Source of the DNA: Acridotheres tristis
Taxonomy: Eukaryota; Chordata; Aves; Passeriformes; Sturnidae
DNA: 64,000 nt
NCBI GenBank assembly: GCA_037013685.1
Contig: CM072886.1
Span: 92,441,422-92,505,421 of the forward strand
Reading direction: 5' to 3'
Both the position numbers and the translations under genes were made by a program. Below the pieces are notes generated by a model. It ran no database searches, was not told the DNA's origin, and saw only the letters and a list, made by a program, of their open reading frames with translations. Of the stretch, positions 48,261 to 59,830 are shown in pieces. The number at the start of each line of letters is the position of its first letter. The first letter of the stretch is position 1.

Positions 48261-50507
48261 ATCAATCTGCTAAATTAACAGTGAAACAGAGAAATCTAAA
48301 AAGCATGATAATCTAGAATGGCCATCTCCATGCTACTGAAGAAGAAGGAACACACCAGTGGCATTTTTTAGGAGAATAAGAGCCCATCAGTCCCAAGACT
48401 TTGCTGCATCCTCATAAAACAGCCTACGTTCTATATACCAAACTTGACAGAAGGACTGACTTTACATGGATATGTTCTACATACCCATGCAAACTGAAGT
48501 CAGTGGTGGTTTAAGATGATATGATGGATTGTAAACAACTGCAGTCCAGGAGCTGGGATAAGTTTGCTTCCACCAATTTACTGATCAGGGCTGCAAACCC
48601 CTTAAAATTGCCAGAGCTTATTTGCCAATACTTCAAGAAAAAACTTACCAACAAGCTGTTCTTGCAAGAACCATCTTTCAAAGTGAATATCCATCTGACA
48701 AAATGCATTGCTGTTAATGTTCAGGAGAGTTTGTTACAATTTCTTGCAGATCTTAACCATCTTTGACTGTCTTTGACTTTTGATTTACCTCAATAAGAGA
48801 ATAACAAGGTATTTTTGCCCTTAATAGGAACTGAACTGAATCTGAATCCTGAATTTCTCTTTTAGAATATGATATGGCCTTAAGAAGTGGAAGGATTTAA
48901 AGATGTTATGCCTTCAAGAACTGTATGTTCATACTGAGACAAGGAACATCAGTGAGCTACACAAAATAGATTTTAATGTCAAATCAATCTCACCAAGAGT
49001 GATGCAAAGAGAGTTGCATGACCAATGCATTTTCTTTGGAATTATTCCAACAGAAGAAACAAGAGGAAAGTGAAAAAGCCGGTTTTTACCCACAAGATTT
49101 TTCCAGCCATCTCCTAAAAATATTTCTCTACATAGAAACAAATCCAGACTACAGCACTACAAGTGACAGTCAACTGGAATAGCAGATAGGGGCCTCTTTT
49201 AACATGCCAAAGATGAGATATCAAGTCTAGTAGCTAGAGATTGAAGAAAAATGTCCACGTTTCTAATCAATACTGCTTGCAAATTCTGTGTTTGAATGAC
49301 AAGGAGAAAGGGAAGGCAAGGGAGGACAGCCCATGGTCTCAAGTTCCCGAGGGAGGGGAACAGCAGCATAGTTACACATCTGTAATCAGTCACTGTGGGG
49401 AGAGAGGAAGGGTGAAGGCCGTGGTATCCAGGCTTGCCTGCCCTCCAGCACACAATAGCTGTCTCAGTTTGAAGGCTATTTGTCTGGGGACCTCACAGTC
49501 AATGGCAAGACCTGGCTTCTCTGATCCATTCTCTGCTCATGACTGAAAGAAGCTCTTGCTCTGTGCTGCTTTTGGAAGGGATCCATATTTCTTCCCGGGC
49601 TTTGTATAATGCCTTTAGTGCCTAAGTGAAATACTTTAGGCATAGGATTAAAGATAACAGCCAGAAATAATTTTCTCTTTGCTGCTTCTGCTGTAAACTC
49701 TATATTGAGCACCTGGGTGGGGAGGAGAAGGCAAAAGGACAAAGAGATTACAGCAATATGATTGAGAAACAAAAGGATCACCAAATACCAGATACATGAT
49801 TAAAATCCAAAATCCTGAATGGACCTGGAGGCAAGCCACCAGTTCCTCTAAGTGAGAGCGGTGGTGAGTCACCAAAAGGCTTATATTCCTTCTGTCCACA
49901 TTCTACGTGCATCTCCCTTTCCTAATTTCTGGATAAATATCTTCTGCTGCCTGTAATGAGTACGATTTCTGTTCCTATAAAGCACAAACACTTCTTAGAC
50001 TAGGCTATCAGCAACCCATAACAGGCAGATATCTCAGCGTCTGGAAGACTGTGCTTTTAAAGATCTGACAAGGAATAATATCTGAACTTAGGTGGTAATT
50101 AAACTGTCTGAGCATTGCTAAGAAGAGATACATTATCTTTTAATATCAGAATGAAGCACTATTAGAGAACACAAAAGCACCTCTCCACACAGGAAACATA
50201 CAAAATGGATCCTTCTCTTGCTGCTGGGAGCTCCACAGATATTCATATGTTTGATCACATATTTGACATCACACTATTGCTCCTACTGACTACTGCCAGC
50301 TTTCCTGGGCAATCATGCTTGTGTAAATTCAAATCTCTCATGCAACTTTAAATGACTTCCAGAAAAAAATACTGCTATTGGCCATTTATTATATAATGCT
50401 TCATGGTAATATTTTTTGAATGCTACATTGAGTGTCTAGTCTGGGGAGATAGCAGGGAAGAAAAACTAAGAGACTTAAAACTGAACTAAGTAGACTACTG
50501 TGCTAAT

Positions 50508-50550
50508 GGGAGCAAGGGGAGGGAGGGGGAGGAAAGGGGGTAGAAGGGAG
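50508..50550 (+). other. Polypurine tract with G-quadruplex motif
   Basis: The plus strand is all purine for most of this stretch. Runs GGGG (50516-50519), GGG (50521-50523), GGGGG (50525-50529) and GGGGG (50536-50540) are separated by 1, 1 and 6 bases, meeting the usual G3+ N1-7 quadruplex rule. The tract could also form triplex (H-) DNA. It is isolated within AT-rich DNA. Confidence 0.75.
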
Positions 50551-51510
50551 AAAGCCCAGGAAAGACAAGCTCAAAAGAAGTCCCAAAAAATCCACCAAAT
50601 TACAAAGTTACATTCATGTTCTGTGTTTTAAAAGATTACAGGGTTACAGGTTATAACAAAAACCAAAATAATCTGTAGAACTGTCATTTTCTGTCACATG
50701 CAATATTTTCATGATTAGTGAACACAAAACATTTAAGAGAGAAATTTAGAAAGCTGTACAATAAATACAAATATATTTGAGAGGAACAGAGACCAAAGAA
50801 TTTGACACTCTGAAATAGCCAGTAATGTCATAAAAGTAGACAGAGCCTGTAAATGCTAGCTCTGTAAATGATGCTCAAAATGTTTCAGTATCTGGCATTA
50901 CACTATTTGTATCTTTCCTTGCTGCCAATTTAATTCTCAACTGTATCTGAATCAGAGATCACACCTCCGTATCTGCTGAGGCAAGGAGCTTTGGAGTACA
51001 TTTGTGGTACTTTTCCAGATATCTCATAAATCCATTTAAATAAACCTAAGGCTTTCTAAAAATCATAATTTCCCATATTCTTCCCAGACTTCATTGTATA
51101 GCACAAATAACACACCATCATGGGAAACAAACAAAATGGATAGTCTTTTCTTCCTGCTGGAAGCCCAGGATACAGGCACACTTTTGGCTGTGCATTCAGC
51201 ATGTGCACAGCCACTTCCACTGACGAACGCAATGATGCTATATGCTTCACAGCTATTGTTTTAGATTACTTACCAACAAAATAATTGCACATATTGGAAA
51301 CATCTTCACTCCAACAAAATAAATTCTTATTCATATAAAAATAGACTGACAGATAATATCTAAGTATTCTGATGCATTAACAATGGCCAGCGTAAAATCT
51401 AGAGAACTGCCCACAGAAGATCACCTTCTGCTGCTCACTTTTCTATCTGAATAATTAGTTCAAAGTGGTAGACAACCATAGTTCAAACCTTAATGGTGCC
51501 TGTTTCATAT

Positions 51511-51530
51511 CCTACAGAATCCTACAGAAT
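51511..51530. repeat. 10-base tandem duplication
   Basis: CCTACAGAAT occurs twice head to tail with no difference. A similar exact 10-base duplication (TCTACATAAT) lies at 63875-63894. Confidence 0.9.
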
Positions 51531-53489
51531 CTTTTGTTTCCTCTATAAAACAAAGCCAGACCCAACATCTCTGTAAGAACTGCTAGAAGCTGAATATGAA
51601 ATAGCACATGGGCAGTAAAGTACACAAATTAGAAAGCACCAAACCCAATATTCTTAGGGAGAAATTACAACCACTTTGAGGATGGCTAGCAGGTTAGATG
51701 ATCACAACATTTTCTTCAGCTTTGAGTCTATGCATTTGTGCCTATTCCTGCCTATTTCTATAAACATACTATGATCTTAACTTACAAGTATCACACACTG
51801 TTTTCCCCCATCTGCCCTACACAGGAGACACAGCAATCTAGGAGAAAAGGAGACTGCCACCAGCAGAATTCCTACAGCATTTACTGCAAAAACTGGAAGC
51901 ACTCATTCAAGTTAAAACAGAAATTTTTTAAAATATTGCTGATAAAACACAGCCCTGCCCCTACCTCTCAGGGGCCATCTTCCATCCTACACTTTTTCTT
52001 TCATCTTGAAATTATTATAGCCGAAACCAAAATCTTGATCTTTCTTTTGAAGTTCTACCTTCTGTTTTACCACCAGTCTCTGCTACTTACAGATTTCATT
52101 ACCCACGGTCGAGTTCCTTCACTGGGAATTGGTTCTTACTCCTTTTTCTTTTTTCCCTACAGGAGCAGCTTAGAGCTACATATTTTAATTCTCAAAAACA
52201 GCACACATATACAAATGATACAATAGGAAATAGGTGACTAATCATTCAGTTTTTGAAGTTGGTATCTCTCGTTTTAGCCTGCCACCTTCAGTGGGGCTAA
52301 GAATCATGTCTTTATATGTGTTGTATCAGTTAACAGGAAAACAGCTACCATCATAATGCAACTATTCTATATAGGATTAAGCCTGGAATTAGTGAGAACT
52401 ATAATAACTGGTACTATTATTCTGAAATGTCACAATAACTTTCCAGATGCCACTTGTTATCAGATCCTATTCAGTGGAACTTAATATTGTAAGCATCTCC
52501 CAGAGAAAGAACAGAGGTCACTGACTGATGCCTGTTTCATCAAGGGTGTTGAAAGCCTTTGGTTACTTTCTATTATTCAAGAAATTATCTCTTCTTCTTT
52601 TGCTATAGGAAGTCAATACACACTCTAAATGTAGGTAAACTAACAGCCAAAATCTGAGCAGGAAACATAGTTAGCTCAATACAAGTCATCACTGACAAAC
52701 AGAAAATATGCAAAACCCAGGCTTAAAAGAAAATTGTCAGAGCCTCATGGCATAATAACCTACGTTTTTTCCTACTAAGTTAAATCCTGGTTTTTTGAGT
52801 ATTGATCCCTGATATGATCAAGCAAACATGAAAAAAAAACCTCTGGCGAAATGGAAATAGGTGAAACTCTTACAAAATGTTCAAAAATAAACCTTCATGT
52901 GTGACCACAGAGAGTTTGTTACCTTTAAACACAGGGAACATCTGTCTGTCTTCCACAAACAACACAAGGATGTAGACGTTACAGAAATACAGTTGCATTT
53001 CACCTGGCAGTTTGATGCAGCGTACTTGCACATGACAACACATTGATTTTACTTCTACCTCCATGCAGACATCTACGTAAAGAAATCCATTAGGCAGACA
53101 GTTCTCATCTCTATTGACTGACAGAGTGACAATCGAATACTTTTCACCTTCCAAACTGACTGACAGCTAGACACTTAAACAAGCCTTCAAGTTGCAATAA
53201 TAGTATGAAACACTTTCAATTACCTGAATCAAACAAATCCATGATCCCACTAGTTGAATGTATTTTTCTGTCTGCTGCTATGCCTGGCTTGGTTTACACT
53301 GTTGTTTGGGCAATTCAGACCCCTAACAAGAATGCTGCAAACAAACAGCAGCCCAGGGTTTCTAAACAATGAATTATACTTCACATAGTTTTCCTATACA
53401 CGTCTTTGTGACCAAAAAAAAAAAAAATGCAGCCAGCCTTTGGAATCACTTTGTTTTTAGCTTAGTAATGAAGCAAATATCTTAAACTT

Positions 53490-53860
53490 AAAAAAAAAAT
53501 GCATGGGAAATAGCTACATCATTAGGTAAGTGTCTTTCTAATATTAGTAATTGTTAAATGCCAGCTTGCCTTTAAAAGGTGAACATTTGGTGGGTTTTTT
53601 TAGTACGTGAAATCATAACAAAGAGTATTTTAACTTTGGGGCCAGTTTTCTAATTCAAATTACAGGTATTTTTCTAAGTAATTCAAATTTTAATGAATTA
53701 AATTCTCTCCACTAAAATCGGAATTTATTTAGGGCATATTAATGAACAACTGAATTTGACAGAGAAACGACAAATTCATTTTTTCAGATATGACAGCTCA
53801 AAAGCAATCAAAACCATATATATTTGCATTTTACAATTTCCAGAATGAATAACTAAGGTT
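53490..53860. promoter_or_regulatory. Candidate conserved non-coding block
   Basis: Repeat-free AT-rich DNA with ordered homeodomain-like words: AATTCA and TGAATT arms around 53680-53699, CATATTAATGAAC near 53736, and CpG words AGTACGTGAAATC and AAATCGGAATTT. Judged by texture, not alignment. Confidence 0.3.
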
Positions 53861-55535
53861 GAAAGTATCTAATGTTCTGTAGACATCAATATGTGTTGCT
53901 GCAAGACATTCAGCATGATCAGACTGAAATATCTAAATGAACATGCTTATGAGTTAAACATATACACTGCATAACAGGCAAACAAGTAGGATCAGGGTGC
54001 GCTCTAATGTACTGTAATTGGGTTGACAGAAATAAAAGGAAAAGTCAGAGTCCATCAAGAACTGTTCAGTAAAAAACACACAAAAAGCAAAAGATTGTCT
54101 TTACAATTGAACAGTTGCATCAAAAATGGTCAAAGCATTTTAAAAGACATAGTTTTATGTTCTGAGAAAACAAGAACTGAAAATAAACCACGTTTCCATA
54201 TATTTCCCTTATAAAAACTGGCTTTTAAGCCATGTTATGTCTAAGGAGGTTGAGTGCAGCTACTAACTTTTCCCCTCCCTCTCTATGCACTGCTTGTTTT
54301 GTTTGGAATACAGGCAGGTAACAGACAATCTTTACAAAAACTCATTGCTGCTTTGCAAGCACTATCACAGTTTAAATGTACACCACCATAAAAATGAACC
54401 ATAACATGAAAATACTTACTTTTTTTTTTTGCAAACAATGACCAGACCTTAAAATAAATTTAAAAAAAACAAACAAAAAAACCCAAAAACAATGACCTCC
54501 AAAAAAGCAAACAAAAGAACTTCAACCAACCCCCTAAAGTCCTCACTCTCTGAATTCAGCAAATAAGTTTATGCAAAATCCAATGTCACATATTTGAAGT
54601 CACATATAGCATTCTGTTGCTATTATGAAAATAATATTTTAAAAGATTTTGAAAATAATGTCACAACACCAGTTTTGCACTATTAATAATTTAAAGGATA
54701 TGTAAGAACATGTTTTATCAGTTTGTCTCTTAGAAAGAAATTAAGTAATTAGCAAGAAAGCAATTACTTGAAAATGATAATACTCTTTTAAGGTTACTGT
54801 GCTTAGTGTTCCTTCTTTTTTTAATCAGTCAATACTATTTGAAGGCGTCAATATAGAATTTACTGTGCACACAACATAAAATGACTCCTTCAGAAGAGAC
54901 TTGCTGTTGCACACTATACAGCAAATTGATTTTCTGAAAAGGAATGCAGCCTGTACTTAACCTAACAGTGTAACCTTGTTGTACTACATGAAAAGGGATC
55001 ATGCATATTGATTTCTTTATTACAATTCCTCTTGTGATCAGTAAACATTCGTAAAACCTTCTTCTTGGAAAAAAAAAAAAAATTCTACTTTGAAATTAGC
55101 AAATAAAAACAGCCTTCAATTTTCAATTCTGAAACTGTCCTTCTCTCTACAGGGAGACAGATACCAGAACATTCTTGTTTTCTTTGCCTGTATTTTAGGG
55201 GCACATTTTTTTCCAAGTTGCAGAAAGCAAGCAAACCAGAATTGATGCCACTGAGAAATGCCTGGTTTTGCTAAACTTAAAATTAAATTAAAATTAAATT
55301 AAAAATAAAATTTGTTAAACTTTAAAAAAACCTTTTTTTCTTTAAAAAAATATTATATTCTTGATGTATATATTCACTATCCTTTTAAAATAATGGCTTG
55401 CATAGAAAAAAAAAACAAAACCGAGAAAACAGACAGAGGCATTAACAGAGGAGAAAAGTGAAAGACTGTACAATATCTATCCTGATAAGACTAAACTAGA
55501 ACAGTAACAGAACACAAATTTTCTACTGCTTTCTT
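53861..55535. other. AT-rich spacer with A-rich simple stretches
   Basis: No gene is recognised. Poly-T at 54420-54431, A/C-rich simple DNA at 54460-54495, a 14-base A run near 55069-55082 and AAATTAAATTAA-type repetition at 55278-55312. Confidence 0.6.
55278..55312. repeat. AAATTAAATTAA-type simple repeat
   Basis: Short AT-only repetition of AAATTA/AATTAA words, directly readable. Confidence 0.8.
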
Positions 55536-55539
55536 CTGA

Positions 55540-56120
55540 ACACAATTAAACTTCAGAGTCTGTTAAGATGTAGTTTCTGGAATCGATGCAAGCAATTAAA
55601 AATTTTCAACCAGAATGTTTTGTGAGGCGTAATTACTATAAGGTCACTAGATATTATTTGGAGTCAGTTTAGTTTATCACATTACGACATGACAGGACAT
55701 GAGGCAAAAATTATAAATTCCTTCCCTAAATCTGTCCTTTTCTGATTTAGATGGATGAAGAATAATTAACTCTTAATTATTCAGATGACTTCAAGGCAGT
55801 TTCAGGATTCAGTAAAGAATGCAGTCATTTTAACCAAGGAAAGCAGTCTCCTATCATTTATCAAATCTTGCAACTTGACCAATGATGAATAAAAAAATCT
55901 ATGTTTACCCATAGCCCTAACTGCTACCTTAGAGGTTGTTAAGCAACAAAATTTCCTTTAAATTCTACCATATGCAAATTATCAGATGCAATTTGCATTT
56001 TAAAGTATTTAACTCTACATATTTATTGGATTTTGAGGCCATGCTGATCATTGATTTATGTGCTTCTGGCAATCATATTTCCATATTTGTATGATTTTGA
56101 TGACAGTAATAATTCAAATA
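55540..56120. promoter_or_regulatory. Candidate conserved enhancer block with paired TAATTA sites
   Basis: Contains a perfect inverted repeat of two homeodomain-type sites (GAATAATTAA 55760-55769 and TTAATTATTC 55773-55782). It also has GGCGTAATTACTATAAGGTCA near 55626 and a run of preserved words without repeats. The AAGGTCA is also a nuclear-receptor half-site. Enhancer nature is inferred from texture and motif content. Confidence 0.4.
55760..55782. repeat. Perfect inverted repeat of two TAATTA sites
   Basis: 10-base arms (GAATAATTAA and TTAATTATTC) around CTC. Each arm contains TAATTA, the core preferred by many homeodomain proteins, giving a symmetrical pair. Confidence 0.75.
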
Positions 56121-57588
56121 TGCAGAAAGTTGTTCTTTGAACAATATCTTTAATTACGTCCTCAAAGCATCATTGTTTTGCCTGGTGTCCTGACAAAAAT
56201 GGTTTGAAATGAGAAATGGCATTATGATCCAAAATGCACAGAAGTACATTTGTCCTTTGCTGTCGAGTACCAAATGCACAGAAATGACTTTTCATGTTAA
56301 CCAATCCTCAGCCCTAACCAGTCTGCAAAGCCCAGCAACCTTGCACGTAAATACTTTATTAATTCTGACACACTTTCACGACAAATTCAATCACAGTTCA
56401 TAAGATTTCTGTTCAAAATGCAAAAGCTGCCCCATTTACTTTGCCGCTAACTCAGAAAGTTTTTCTGCCACATTTTTTTATTAGAGTTGTCACAAATTAT
56501 GTGCACTCTTATGAAAGCTATCAAGAACTGTAATCATTAAAAGATCCACAAATATTTTGCCCATTTACTTCTCAAACACAACCATCAACCATTTCTTCTG
56601 TCACCACTATCAGAACAGTTTGTTTTAATACAAGTTTGGTCACTGGAACACATGTATAAACTTTTTAGAATAATTGTTCACTCATGTACAAATATACAAG
56701 AGTAATGCATTAGCCTACACGATGAACTTGTGTTTTAGTTAAGCATTCCTATTTATACTAATGTTCATTTAAATATTGTGCAAAAGTCAAATATTATCAG
56801 AATAATATAATATTTTATTTTAGTGTGGCATAGATTTAGTAGTTTGCTATTTCCATAAGTAGTGTTCTACATAGTACTCTTGCTGCCTTGTTCAGGGACA
56901 ATCTAATATTTAAAATAAAATAAACAACAGACCCTTTTTCAAGTTATATATAATTTAAGAAGACTCTGTTTCTTTTAAAAAATGCATAAGTAGTTCCATA
57001 AATAGAGTAGAAATTAACCTAAATTTATCAACATTTTTCCATCTGTAAAACACACAATATTAAATTCTTATGAAATCATTAGGCATACAGTTTGCTTACT
57101 CAGAACCAAAACATACTGCAGCATGCTCTCTGAATTTTTTTAAAACATGATTTACAGAAAGAACCTCCTTTGTATACTCTATCCTGCCAGAGAGGCAAAA
57201 GCAATAATAAAGGTATGTAACAGCTATGATGATCGTTAAAAAGTAAAAGCAAAGGCAAAGTGGAAACCCTCGACTCTCCACAATAGTGACATATTTTTTG
57301 GTCTGAAATATCTCAAAACAATAGTTTTTCTTCAGAAAGAGTTGAATATTTTATTTATGGATGTTGAACTCAAATTTAGTGCACACTATAACTGTATAAA
57401 GCTCTGCTTTATTTTTTATGAGAGCACCCCAGGCAAGCAAACATATAATGTAGACCTGATGTCAGCCACCCTAGTATTCTCGTTAGGATTTTTTTTTTTA
57501 ATTCTCCAGGTGGAAGGAAAGAATTCACAAGCTTGTTACATCTACTACTACTTCTGTCATTTAAATATAAGCTCCTCAGATCAGTAAA
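56121..57588. other. AT-rich spacer
   Basis: No gene or repeat is recognised. Parts (56440-56780) share the ordered texture of the neighbouring candidate enhancers but carry no distinctive motif. Open frames are at most 81 codons. Confidence 0.5.
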
Positions 57589-57589
57589 T

Positions 57590-58080
57590 AAAAGGAAGCG
57601 GGTGTAATTTTGTTTGTGTCATCCTTTAAAGAGACGTTTGTTGTTTTGTTAAATACCATGGCACCACCACCTTACCGAATCAACTCGCCGAACTACCTAA
57701 ATGCATTTTAAAGGCAGTTGCACGTTTACTGTGATTCTTGAGCCACTGTAATGTAAATATCTCATCTCTGTCCAAGAAAGCACAATGTTGGTGAAATACA
57801 TGACATTTGCTGACCAACCTTTAAGAAAATAATTAGATAAAGATAAGCTGCTGATTTTCAGCCCGTATCAGATTAAAAATGTTTACCTGTTTTAGCAGAC
57901 AGGTATGCGGCGCGTACTAAACAAATTATACAAATAAGTTGACGATTAACTAAACGTGTTAGCAGTATTGCGAGTAAACACAAAATCTGAGCAAAAATAA
58001 TTCATGTCTGCTTATAAAAGGGCTCCACGTCTTATCTTTAAATCCTTCTAAATATCATAGAAACAAACACCTTCGTAACG
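57590..58080. promoter_or_regulatory. Candidate conserved regulatory block upstream of the second CpG island
   Basis: This repeat-free block retains unusual CpG words in AT-rich DNA: CTTACCGAATCAACTCGCCGAAC near 57671, GCGGCGCGTAC near 57907, TTGACGATTAAC near 57940, TATTGCGAGTAAAC near 57967. It holds a tandem GATA pair (AGATAA twice, 57835-57846) and an inverted ZEB-type E-box pair (TACCTG 57884-57889, CAGGTA 57900-57905, 10-base spacer). It abuts the CpG island at 58.14 kb and may be its proximal regulatory region. Conservation is predicted, not shown. Confidence 0.45.
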
Positions 58081-58139
58081 TTTGAGCCTATTTACAACAC
58101 ACAAGCTGGGGGTGAAGTTAAACCAGCTTTTTCACAGGG

Positions 58140-58400
58140 AAAGTGGAAAAATTAATTGGAGCGTCTCCCTCCGACACTCCCTAGCGGCTGAGCGCGGAGG
58201 GGCACCGGCCCCGGCCCCGGCGCCGCGGCCGCGCAAGCTTTGGGAGGCGAGAGAGGCAGCGCCGGGAAGAGCAGCGCCAAGCCCGGCATCCATCCCGGCG
58301 TGCGACAGCCCCGTGCCCCGGCGCTCCGCAGGCAGCAAGGACAGCATTGCTGAGCCCTAATGCTCCGTGTCTCGGCGTCCTCCCGCTTATGCTAAACTTT
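58140..58400. promoter_or_regulatory. CpG island, candidate promoter
   Basis: A hand count gives about 29 CpG in roughly 250 bases. The core (58195-58235) is made of repeated CCGG/GCCCCGG words and includes a NotI word (GCGGCCGC). Surrounding DNA is AT-rich. Open frames on both strands here (92, 71 and 88 codons) are alanine/arginine/proline-rich and are explained by GC composition. No TATA box is evident. It likely marks a transcription start of a gene or long non-coding RNA; direction is not determined. Confidence 0.75.
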
Positions 58401-58401
58401 T

Positions 58402-58421
58402 CACATCTGTGCACATCTGTG
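58402..58421. repeat. Tandem duplicated E-box decamer
   Basis: CACATCTGTG occurs twice in direct succession (58402-58411 and 58412-58421). Each contains the E-box CATCTG (CANNTG), favoured by neuronal and haematopoietic bHLH dimers. A TG-rich tail follows. It lies at the edge of the CpG island. Confidence 0.8.
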
Positions 58422-58424
58422 TAT

Positions 58425-59535
58425 GTGTCTGTGTGTGAGTAAATCATCTAAAGGTTAAGGAGAAGACATACAACAATTCAGATGAAATTAAATTCCAGAA
58501 AGGAGGGGGGAAAAAATAATGTCCACTTCACTGTGACTAGCGAAACGTTTGTGCAAATGCTTAATCTAGGAAACACATTACACAAAAACAACAAGGAATA
58601 CACTTACTAAATCTCTACATTCTTCCTAAATAATTAGGTAAATAAATTCTGAAGAGGTTTCCAAGAAATTCAGGTATGTGATGAGACACAAGTTTGCATG
58701 ACCAGAAATGCATTCTAGCAAACACTGTTTAGTATCTCACAGTCCATTCTTAGAAACACAATTGAAACCTTAGTAATTTTTCTCCTCTTCCCGCCCCCCA
58801 CCCTTCTTTCCTTCCTACAGCCCATTAAAGAGCTCTAGGGACTTATTATTGTGCATCCCCTGTCCTGACCGTAATTGCCCTCCAGGTACAATCCTTCTCA
58901 TGACTGAGATGTCCTAAACACAGCCAGGTGCTCTGTAGGGCAGCCGGTGTGTTTCCCACACTATGAGGATCGAGTGCTGGACATGTCCCAGTTCCACAAA
59001 CACCGGAGGGGACAGAACTAACACTGTTTATCTTATTAAAATCTGTGATTCTTGATGAACTTCTTGTATATGCTCTCAAGAAGGGGTCAAATACATTTTC
59101 CTCTCAGAGGACGAACTGGTTTAATGAATCATGTGGCTACAATAAAAATCTAAACATAGAAGAAAGCTGAGATTTAACACACATAATCCAAAATACTCAA
59201 ATTTAGAACTTAAGAATAACACAGCATCCATTTATTTTCTAGAATATTCAACCCGGTATTAAGCTATTTTGTAAACACATTAAATTTTGGCCCCTAAGAC
59301 TACAACATTGTAACTAAATGGGTAAATGAAAAATATTTTAGTTACAGCTAAGGCCTCTCAATATATTTCCAGGATAATGAATGAATCCCTAAATCGATAC
59401 CATAAAATATAAAGAATTTATAAATAATTAAGACATTTATCTTCATGGTAGAGAATAAAGTTATTGTATGTAGTTTAGATATGAAAATGAAAATCCTGTA
59501 TAAAACTGGTACCATTTTTATCATTTGTAGAGCTC
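58425..59535. other. Non-coding DNA beyond the CpG island
   Basis: No exon is recognised. A C-rich pyrimidine tract lies at 58780-58820. An 18-base word at 59078-59095 recurs at 62191-62208. Open frames are at most 77 codons. Confidence 0.5.
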
Positions 59536-59539
59536 AGTA

Positions 59540-59830
59540 GCACTGCTTATTAATAATAGATTAAGCAGTTGTAGCCAGCTATATAAATTGGCAGCTGATT
59601 GCAAAGGGACCTAAAATTGCAATAGCACAGCATAGCAGTTAATGCAAAAAATGGCCCTTTCATTTGTAAAATAACAAAAACCTGCATCTTAAATTGCTGT
59701 GCTCAGCTTGTAGCTGTTGTAAGGCAAAAATGAAAGGATTAGGATAAAATTAAAGCGATATGGTAGCAGCATTTACCAGCAAATATGATTACAAATAAAA
59801 GTCAGTTTCAACACTTCCTTCTCATTGAAA
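59540..59830. promoter_or_regulatory. Candidate conserved non-coding block
   Basis: Repeat-free with closely packed words: CAGCTATATAAATTGGCAGCTGATTGC near 59577, two CAGCTG/CAGCT E-box-like sites, CATTTGTAAAATAACAAA, and AAAGCGATATGG near 59753. Enhancer-like by texture only. Confidence 0.35.

Larger units (their letters stand above)
48261..53485. other. AT-rich spacer with a purine-rich tract
   Basis: No gene is recognised in 5.2 kb. A 162-codon plus-strand frame (51738-52226) and frames of about 100 codons near 49241-49784 carry no known domain. The G-rich tract at 50508-50550 and a 10-base tandem duplication at 51511-51530 (CCTACAGAAT twice) are the only structures seen. Confidence 0.55.

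Noticed and set aside
47730..48278. 182-codon plus-strand open frame
   Set aside because: It lies almost entirely on the antisense of the CR1 copy at 47645-48260 and encodes no known protein.
51738..52226. 162-codon open frame
   Set aside because: Low-complexity composition, no domain and no splice or conservation evidence; consistent with chance.
58082..58447. Overlapping alanine/arginine/proline-rich frames on both strands
   Set aside because: They follow from the GC-rich CpG island composition; presence on both strands and in several phases argues against coding.
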